A DNA stretch of 64,000 bases from Trichaptum fuscoviolaceum (lineage: Eukaryota; Basidiomycota; Agaricomycetes; Hymenochaetales; Trichaptaceae), in contig CAJSYZ010000007.1 of assembly GCA_910574455.1 (NCBI GenBank), positions 310,001-374,000 on the forward strand. Direction: 5' to 3'. The translations under genes and the position numbers were made by a program. Shown piece by piece: positions 56,731 to 64,000 of this stretch (the first letter of the stretch is position 1; the number at the start of each line of letters is the position of its first letter). Under the pieces are notes generated by a model. It saw only the letters and a list, made by a program, of their open reading frames with translations, did not search any database and was not told the origin of the DNA.

Positions 56731-59587
56731 CAGACCGGGAATTGCAAAGCGGGATTCTGGCGGGAATCTAGATTCGTGCGGGAATCGCAGAGCGGGAATT
56801 GTTCGGGATTCTGGCGGGAATCGCAGAGCGGGAATTGTTCGGGATTCTGGCGGGAATCGCAGAGCGGGAATCGTTCGGGATTCTGGCGGGAATCGCAGAG
56901 CGGGAATCGTTCGTGATTCGGGCGGGAATCTCAGAGCGGGATTCTGGCGGGAATCTCAGAGCGGGATTCTGGCGGGAATCTGAGAGCGGGATTCTGGGCA
57001 GGACTCAGGGCGGGATTCGCAGAGCGGGATCCAGGACAAGACAGAGACAAGAGAGCCAGAGAGCAGGCGTGCTCAAGACGAGAGCAGAGAGCTCAGGATA
57101 ACCAGGATCTCCAGGCAACACTTCTGTATCAGGAGGAGGTTCCCTAAGGAAGCACTCGACAAGTCAGCATTGTAAAACTACACTAGAGACAAGACAGAAA
57201 CACACCTAAGGAAGCACTCAACAAGAGGACAAAAGTGAGTGCTCCTTACGGTGGCGACAGGTATTTATCTACTGGGCAGAATCTACAGGGAACGGGCATG
57301 CACAAACGCGCAACTAACTAGTTACACAATCTTGCGGGCGAAGGCCGCGCATACGGTGACGTGAATCCGGGATTTGGGATTCGGTGCGGGAACATCTGGG
57401 CAAGATCTAAGGGAACGAGCGTGAGGCATGGTCAAGTGAAACAAAGAGAACTAAAAGAATGTAATTGTGCGCGAGGTATCAAGCTGGCGCACAGGCAGCG
57501 GGGTAACGAGCGTGGGGGGCGGATGTAATGCCTACATCGTCTTGGGATAAGTTGCAGGCAACTTCTGGCGTGGATCAGGGTCGCGGGAGATCGACAGGGA
57601 CCAACTTCGAAGAAGCCGGTGCTTCGATGTCGTAACAAAGCCTAATCGCGAGGTGCGCGCGGGGCAGGGCGACTAAGGACGGGGTTCGAGTCCTTGCGGA
57701 CAATGAGATCCATCCCGCACACGGGGTGGCGGGAATCTGGTCTACGGGCCGGGACAGGACGCTACTAACGAGACTAGTTGGCTGGCACGTGCGTGGCCAG
57801 GCCAATCACCTGGGGCTATCTCAAGACGAGGTTAGCATTGAGGAGCGGGGAAGCTAAGGGGTTTCCCTTGGACAACGGGAAACTCGCGCGATTCACGACG
57901 GGATCATGCAGGGAATCTGGTTCGGGTTTCGACCGGGAATCGAGTTTGGGTTTCGACTGGGAATTGAGTTTGGGTTTCGACCGGGAATCGAGACAGGGTT
58001 CGACCGGGAATTGTAGCGGGAATCTTTCGGGAATCAGAGCGGGAACTTAGCTGGGGTTGCGATGGGAATCGCGGCGAGATCGAAGGCGGGAATCCTGCGG
58101 GGGATTTGCGCAGGGATTCGAGACGGGACGCGAGGCGGGAAACGAGCGGGATTTCGACTGGGATCGTGCGGGGGAAAGGAGCGGGATTCCAACCGGGAAG
58201 CGAGCGGGGTTTCTACCGGGAATGAGCGGGGGAGTCTGGCGAGACTCTAGTCGGGAAACGAGCGGGGGGAGTCTTGACGGGACTCCAACCGGGACGAGTG
58301 GGGGAGTCTTGACGGGACTCCAACCGGGAACGAGCGTGAGTTGCGGGATTGTCAGAGAGGATGCTTGACAGCGTTCGCGGCAAGGCGGGATTCCTGGCGG
58401 GGCAGGCTGTGGACGAACAAGGGCAGGTCGAGAGGCACAGGATGTCGAAGGGGTTAGCTAGGGCACCGTGGCAGGACGAGCGCAGGGCAGGGTTCGTGAC
58501 CGGGCAGGATTGCGGGATAGCAATCCTTGACCACTGTTGTGTTGGCTTACTCAAGGCCAGACAGAGGTCGGCTTGGACGCAGTGGATCAATCTCCTAACT
58601 GCACTTCATGACTGTGGATGCGAGGCCGGGATCTGGTATCCGGGCATAGTCGAGAACCTACGAGGTCTGGGATAGCTATGGCTATGGCTATGGCTGTGGC
58701 TATGGCGAGTGACTTCGGGACTATGGCGAGGTACGGGGTTCGCTGGGGCGGGGAACAGAGCATGACGGGAGCGGGGAGCGAGCGGGGGATCATCCTAGAG
58801 TCGGGGGAACGACGAGGCGGGCTAGGGATGGATCAAGACACGGGGACGAGGCGGGGGACTGACGAGGAGACGTGGGTGAGGACAAGCAGGGGCAAGGAGG
58901 TCGTAGCGGGGCGGAACTCTTAGCAGGAGAATGCATGGCGAAGCAGAGGTTCTTCCGGGATCAGAGAGCGGGGGATCCTTTCGGGATCTTGGCCAAGGTC
59001 GCGATTTCGGGTTTCAGTATACCGGGTTCTGTTCGGGATTGCCTTAGACATGTTGGGGTCCTGGGGGATCCCGACAGAAGCTGTTTGCAATCAATTATGC
59101 AAGAAATAGGACATCTTTGATTTACCAGCTATTGCGAGGTATGTCACGCTAAAAGGGAGATATCGGTTTATCAAGAATAGGATCTTCCCTACAGAGACTG
59201 TTGCTGTCCATATATATGTGACCTAATCATGATGAAAGTCAATAAAAGCTTGCAAAACAAGAAGAGTAGTGTTATTGTGCACCTCGGATTCCAAAGTACA
59301 GATATAATCGTAGAGCTGCAAAGGTGGTTTCATACAAACATCTTGTGTGAATAACATAGCGTAGAATTACCTGCAAGGTTACCATTGCGACTACGAAGCA
59401 TGATTAGGCGGCGATAGACGAAGAACCAAACGAAGCATTACCAGTAGCAAACTGTAAGCAAATATCACCTGAGTCAGACTCTGTCGGACTCTGTATTCTA
59501 TATCGGAAAGAATATAACTCACTCGATAAACGGAAGCACTTTTAATTACCATATCTACCTCTTCAAAAAGAGTTTGTATCTCGGACA

Positions 59588-60020
59588 TGGTCGGTGCTGT
59601 ATCGTAGCGGGTGAGGAGAGAAAGCTGATGATTTATAGCATAGAGCACTTCAGGTTTTATATCTGAGTGCAACAGAAGGTATATGTAATGTATGCATAGA
59701 TATAGAGATGATTTGATGAGAGGGCTGCGTACCAGTTTGAATTATCAAGGAAGATTCATCGAATAGGTCGGCTTCTGCGTCATTCCGAGATGAGAGTATA
59801 GGCATTAGAGATACTAGAAATGCATGCTGCTGTGTTGCATGAAGGAGATCACAGAAATCCTATTTGATTGAGAGGAATTGATGCTTTAGGACCGTTCAAT
59901 AAGGTGGCAGAGTAGACTGCTGATATCTACGACTTATTTCAGCTTCACATCCTTATCTCTGAGTTAAAGCCCTCATCGCCGATTGAGCTGTCTCATATGC
60001 AACACTATTCTCGATGGAAG
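59588..60020. other. Intergenic gap left of Gypsy element B
   Basis: Upstream flank of DUF6533 copy C. No coding signal is seen. It ends at the likely target-site bases AAATC (60021-60025). Confidence 0.4.
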
Positions 60021-60025
60021 AAATC

Positions 60026-60854
60026 TGTTACGACCGTCGGGAATTGTAGCGGGAAACAGTTTCGGGAAACTGGAATTCGCGACAAGAACCCGTGTTCGGG
60101 AATCTGGATTCGCGACTGGGAACGAGCGTGGGAATTCAGGCGGGAAACGCGCGGGATTCTATCCAGGCGCGTCGCGGGATTCTCAAGGCCAGCTGGGACT
60201 CTTCACTGCTTTGAACGTCAAGTAAGCGGATCCCTAAGGAAGCACTCCACAAGTAAGTATTGCGCAACTAACTACACAGGAGAAAAGAGAGAGATCGCAC
60301 CTAAGGAAGCACTCCACAAGAGGTCAAAAGTGGGGTGCTCCTTACGATGCCTACAGCTATTTTCTACTTCGTAAAGACTGTATAGTTAATCTACGCTAAG
60401 TGTCCTTGCGCAATGCGCACCTATCTACTACAAACGATACATGCTACGACCGCACTGCTAGGCATGTCTATCCCGTCTCTCCAGATGGCTACGGCCTGTC
60501 CGTGGACGTCAGCGTCCGGTCCGGGGCCGCGACTAGCCAGACTAGGTATGCCAGACTGTTGCAGGTCGTCACCTTGAGGTACTAACGGATTAATGAGCGT
60601 ATGTTGATAAGTGAATGTACGTGTGCCGTGGCGGGTCGTCGTAAATGAATGTGTGTATGCGTGCATGGTGGTCGGGACGGTGGTGCGGGATAGGTCACGT
60701 GAGCGGGGGATCTTGCGGGGGATCGTGCGAGTCGGGAAAGGGGTTTCGCGCGGGGAATCCAATGGCGGGATTCTCCCCGCGGGATTGTCTGCTCATGTCG
60801 GGATCCTTGGCGGGAAAGTGCGGGAAATGAGAAAAGGAGCCCGGGATCTCGACA
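60026..60854 (-). repeat. 3' LTR of Gypsy element B
   Basis: 829 bp from TGTTACGACCGTCGGG to GATCTCGACA (plus-strand reading). It contains twin AAGCACTCCACAAG motifs, AGGTCAAAAGT (60321-60331) and scattered GCGGGAATC-type phrases like those that dominate LTR C. A polypurine tract (GGAGGGGGGTAA on the minus strand) abuts it at 60855. Confidence 0.88.
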
Positions 60855-63800
60855 TTACCCCCCTCCAAAGGCGCAACTCCGGGGCGCCAAGCTTGAATCT
60901 TGCTCAGGTCACAGAGCTCGATAGCGTTGACTTCTCGAGGGGCGTCCGGGTGTTTTCGATAGAAACTGCGAATTTTAGCCTTTGCATTACCCATATCCTT
61001 TGCGGGAATCCATGTATCTTCCGCGCTCGAATATCCCTTCCATCGTACCAAATATTCAAACCTCCGTCTAAACCGTCTAGCGTCCAGTACCTCTTCCACC
61101 TCGTATTCCAGATCTCCTTCTACTTCGACTGGGGGCGGCGGGGGTTGCGTTCGACCGGGAATATCGTCTTCGTGGTATGGCGAGAGCAGCGATACGTGAA
61201 ATACGGGATGAATCTTCAGCGACGCGGGGAGTTCGAGTTCGTAGGTGAGGTCACTTAGCTTTGCCTTCACTTTATACGGCCCTAGTCGTTTCGGTAATAA
61301 TTTGCGCGCTCCCGGTCGCCGAACGTTCGTCGCTTCGAGCCAGACTTTATCCCCGACTGCGTACTGCGGGGCCTCGTTCCGGGCCTGATCGTAGTGCTGC
61401 TTCATGCGCTCTGCCGCAACCTCCAAAGCCGCTCTTGCCTCTTCCTGTGCCTGCTGAAGCTCCTGTAGTCGTGCGTCCGCGGCGGGGACCGTGGATAGGC
61501 CGTCGCTCGGGGCAATCGTGAATTCGGGATTGTAGCCGTAGACAAGCGCGAACGGAGATTGTCGTGTTGCCGCGTGCGCTTTCGTGTTGTGCGCGAACTC
61601 TGCCATTGGGAGTAATCCTGCCCAGTTTTCTTGTCGTGTATCTATGAAAGCCCGTAAATACTGTTCCAGCTCTTGGTTTACCCTTTCGGTTTGCCCATCC
61701 GTCTGCGGGTGATACGCAGTCGACGTGGTACCCTTGATACCGAGTCGGGAAAAGAGGGCCTTCATGAACTGCGCGACAAACTGTGGTCCGCGGTCGGATA
61801 TGATCTGGCGGGGGGTTCCGTGCAGCTTCCAGACGTGCTGCAGGAATAGTTCCGCAGTTTCCGGTGCATCGATGTCAGACGTGGTCGGGATAAAATGCGC
61901 TTGCTTGGTGAGACGGTCGACCACCACGAAAATTGCGTCGTAACCCTCAGAGCGGGGGAGCTGGGTGATGAAGTCGCACGAAATCGCCTGCCAGGGGCCC
62001 TGCGGGATTTCGTTCGGTTGCAGGAGTCCTACCGGGCGTTGGGATCGGTTCTTCGTGCGTGCACAGGTATCGCATCCCGAAACGTATCGTTCTACGAAGT
62101 TAGACATCCCGGGCCACCAGTAGTTGCGGCTTACCATCTCAAACGTTTTCCAACGTCCAGGATGTCCGGCGGGGAGACTGTCGTGGTAATCTTCACCACA
62201 TCCCGGCGAATGGTCTCGTCTTTCGGGACGTAAACCTTACCCTGGTACAGGATGAGGCCTTCCTCGGTGCTCCAGTCCTCAAGTTCCTTGGTCAGGACTC
62301 GAGGCGCCTTGGACTTGACCAGCTCGATCGCGTCCACCAGTTCGTCTTCATATTGATCTGACTTACGAATGCGTCGTAGGAGGGCCTGATCCCCGTGTAC
62401 CTGCGTCATTCCCCGACGAATTGCCTTTAGTCGAAACATTTCGGGGGTCAAGAGGGTCCGTCCCGTGTTGTCTTCGCCTTCTGGTTGAAGATCGACGCGT
62501 CGTGACATGGCGTCGGGTTTGCCCCCGAGTCGCCCTGGGCGATGGCGAATCGTAAAATCGAAGCGGGTGAGGAACAGACTCCACCGGGCTTGGCGTCGCG
62601 TCAGCGTTCGGGATTCAGAGAAATATAGCAGATTCTTGTGGTCAGACACGATATCGAGTTTATGACTCGCACCTTCGAGATAATGTCGCCACTCGTCAAG
62701 AGCTCTAATAATCGCGAGTAGCTCCTTGTCATAAATCTCGTAGTTGCGTTCCGCATCGTTGAGGGATTTCGAGAAAAAGGCGACCGGATGTATCAGCCCG
62801 TCGTTGCCTTCCTGGGACAAGACCGCGCCGGTCGCGAAATCAGAGGCGTCGCATTCCACGATGAATTGTCGCGACATGTCTGGCATCATTAGGACGGGGG
62901 CGGTCGTGAACATGCGCTTGAGATAGTCGAAAGCGAACTGCTGGTTTTCTGTCCAGACCCAGCGAACATCCTTCTTCAGCAGCGTCGTGAGCGGTTTGAC
63001 GATGTGCGAGAAATCCCGAATGAAGCGTCGATAGAAATTCGCGAACCCGAGGAAGGCTTGAATGTCTTTCACCTTTTTCGGGGTAGGCCAGTCGAGGACC
63101 GCCTGTACCTTGGCGGGATCCATCGCCACCTTTCCCTGCGAAATAATCATCCCGAGATACTCGACGGAAGTCTGTTTGAATTTGCACTTTTCGGGTTTAC
63201 AGAACAAGTCGTTTTCGCGCAGCCGCTTAAGGACTTCCCGTACGTGTTCCTCGTGCTGCGATTCATCTTCGGAAAAGATTAGCAAGTCGTCAAGATAGAT
63301 GATCACGTATACTCCAATGAGATCTTTGAAGATATCGTTCATCATATGCTGGAAGGTCGCCGGGGCATTCGTGAGCCCGAATGTCATCACCGTTGGTTCG
63401 AAATGTCCCGCCTGAGTCCGAAAGGCGGCCTTCCACTCGTCGCCTTGCTTCAGTCGCACGTTGTGGTAGCCCCATCGCAAATCTAACGTCGTGAAAACCT
63501 TCGCCTTTTGCAGCGCGTCTACGAGTTCCATCGTGAGGGGAAGCGGGTATCGATTCTTGACCGTGATATCGTTCAGTCGTCGGTAATCGACTACCATGCG
63601 CAAGGTTCCGTCCTTTTTCTTGATAAAGAAGACGGGAGCCGCTGCAGGGGATTTCGAAGGTCGTATGTACCCTTTGCGCAGGTTTTCGTCAACGAATTCG
63701 CGAAGGGCGTCGCGTTCAGCCGGGGCCAACGGATAGATTTTGCTGTACGGGGGAACCTTCCCGGGTTCTAAATCTATGGCGTGATCATACGGTTTGCGCA

Positions 63801-64000
63801 GTGGAAGCCTTTCGGATTCAACTTTCGAGAAAACGTCGGCAAACTCACGAAATTCGGGGGGAACTAGTTCTTCGAAGGTTTTCTCGCCTTCCTTCACTGC
63901 TGACTTCTCAGCGATGGCCTGGGAGTGGGTGTACGAGGCGGCAATTTTGTACGCGAAATGGTCGTCCGTCGTGACGAAGTAGGATTCAGCGTCGTGGTAC
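60855..64000 (-). pseudogene. Gypsy element B pol, frameshifted in the integrase zinc finger
   Basis: From the window edge to about 62190 the frame encodes the protease-RT linker, RT (VVDYRRLNDITVKNRYPLP; IIYLDD), RNase H (IVECDASDFATGAVLSQ; YEIYDKELLAIIRAL) and the linker to integrase. Near 62190 it leaves the correct frame (RRDVVKITTTVSPPDIL). The neighbouring frame continues with integrase (NYWWPGMSNF, CDTCARTK, SCDFITQLP, IISDRGPQFV, RVNQELEQ) and the chromodomain (YEVEEVLDARR, YLVRWKGYSSAEDTW). Comparison with element A shows that a single base is missing exactly where the first zinc-binding His should be. The C-terminal frame also runs past the polypurine tract into the LTR with no stop until 60695. 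This copy is probably inactive; the 5' end is outside the window. Confidence 0.85.

Larger units (their letters stand above)
49960..59076 (-). mobile_element. Large solo LTR (family C), interrupted by the Gypsy element
   Basis: The left piece is 49960-49990 (TGTTACGACCTGGGGGG...) and the right piece 56331-59076 (ending ATCCCGACA). Together they make one LTR of about 2.77 kb bounded by TG...CA. The flanking 5-bp duplication GAAGC is perfect (49955-49959 and 59077-59081), proving the two pieces are ends of one insertion. The right piece contains a 21-bp minisatellite, a 36-bp repeat and many GCGGGAATC-type phrases. Near 57150-57250 it has the twin GAAGCACT..ACAAG motif shared with LTR families A and B. 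No internal retrotransposon region is present, so it is a solo LTR. Confidence 0.88.
48629..59587 (-). pseudogene. DUF6533-type gene copy C, split by nested LTR elements
   Basis: The 5' part lies to the right of the insertions. ATG at 59587 (MSEIQTLFEEVDMVIKSASV) is followed by LYDYICTLESE (before GTGCAC at about 59280), then YIWTATVSVGKILFLINRY and LPFSVTYLAIAG ending at GTAAAT near 59130. These are the same landmarks as in copies A and B. The 3' part lies to the left: GNKLWIALTVLFICDIG, SFCIVEALIALLIKAHPLS, TLMQTIVHDG, GYFICNTG, and the last exon (VQCTLQSLLCTRLLLNLH) ending at 48629. The insertion point (49960/59076) falls in an intron, so the exons themselves may still be readable, but a transcript would need to skip more than 9 kb of LTR DNA. 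Loss of function is likely but not proven. Confidence 0.7.
60026..64000 (-). mobile_element. Gypsy chromovirus element B, truncated by the window edge
   Basis: The 3' LTR is 60026-60854 and pol extends upstream on the minus strand to the window edge; gag and the 5' LTR lie beyond 64000. The pol protein is clearly related to that of element A through protease-distal, RT, RNase H, integrase and chromodomain regions, but diverged at many positions, so it is a separate family. If intact, the target duplication should be AAATC (60021-60025), testable beyond the window. Confidence 0.92.

Noticed and set aside
56448..56916. Long repetitive open frames on both strands (Arg/Ala/Ser repeats)
   Set aside because: They arise because the 21-bp unit is a multiple of three without stops; there is no gene-like context.
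57686..57700. GGTTCGAGTCC box resembling a tRNA T-loop; similar boxes in LTR A near 50333 and in the MITE near 8330
   Set aside because: No matching A-box or cloverleaf could be built around any of them.
60695..60854. C-terminal extension of element B pol through the LTR as a new protein domain
   Set aside because: It is simply read-through across the polypurine tract into LTR sequence because the usual stop is missing; there is no domain-like pattern.

Overview
The window reads as nuclear DNA of a basidiomycete, most likely an Agaricomycete. The grounds are many short introns (about 40-80 bp, GT-AG), BTB, F-box and DUF6533 family genes typical of mushroom-forming fungi, a Plavaka-type DNA transposase, and chromodomain (sushi/Tf1-like) Gypsy retrotransposons. 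No bacterial-type operons are present. All exon joins were read by eye from splice consensus and reading frame, without transcript data.

Layout. (1) 1-16.2 kb is ordinary genic DNA: the C-terminal part of a possible RING/PBZ-type E3 ligase (+), a Ser/Gln/His-rich protein (-), a Kelch+BTB protein resembling LZTR1/Ral2 (-), a small MITE, a decayed F-box gene, a class I fructose-bisphosphate aldolase (-), a small mitochondrial membrane protein (-) and a BTB protein (+). (2) 17.3-59.6 kb was probably once a short cluster of three DUF6533 membrane-protein genes, all on the minus strand (copies A, B and C). Mobile DNA has since pushed it apart.

The centrepiece is a 24.1-kb unit, 19587-43692. It is bounded by perfectly matching 76-bp terminal inverted repeats, flanked by TA on both sides, with CTGAAAT/ATCAG-rich subterminal zones. 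It carries a nine-exon Plavaka-type transposase with one probable frameshift, several unrecognised acidic or coiled-coil proteins, a DnaQ-like 3'-5' exonuclease gene, and a decayed, intron-retaining fragment of a Nik1/Os-1-type hybrid histidine kinase. Inside it sit a younger MITE and a solo LTR with a perfect 5-bp target duplication. It looks like a giant cargo-bearing cut-and-paste transposon.

The second notable structure is a nest at 48.6-59.6 kb. An early intron of DUF6533 copy C is split by a 2.77-kb solo LTR (duplication GAAGC), itself split by a full-length 6.34-kb Gypsy element (duplication GCCAG; LTRs with two differences seen by eye). That Gypsy has a -1 frameshift heptamer at the gag-pol junction. 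An 11-nt match between its LTR and the region next to the 5' LTR suggests Tf1-type self-priming. A third related Gypsy element (pol frameshifted, LTR at 60026-60854) runs off the right edge.
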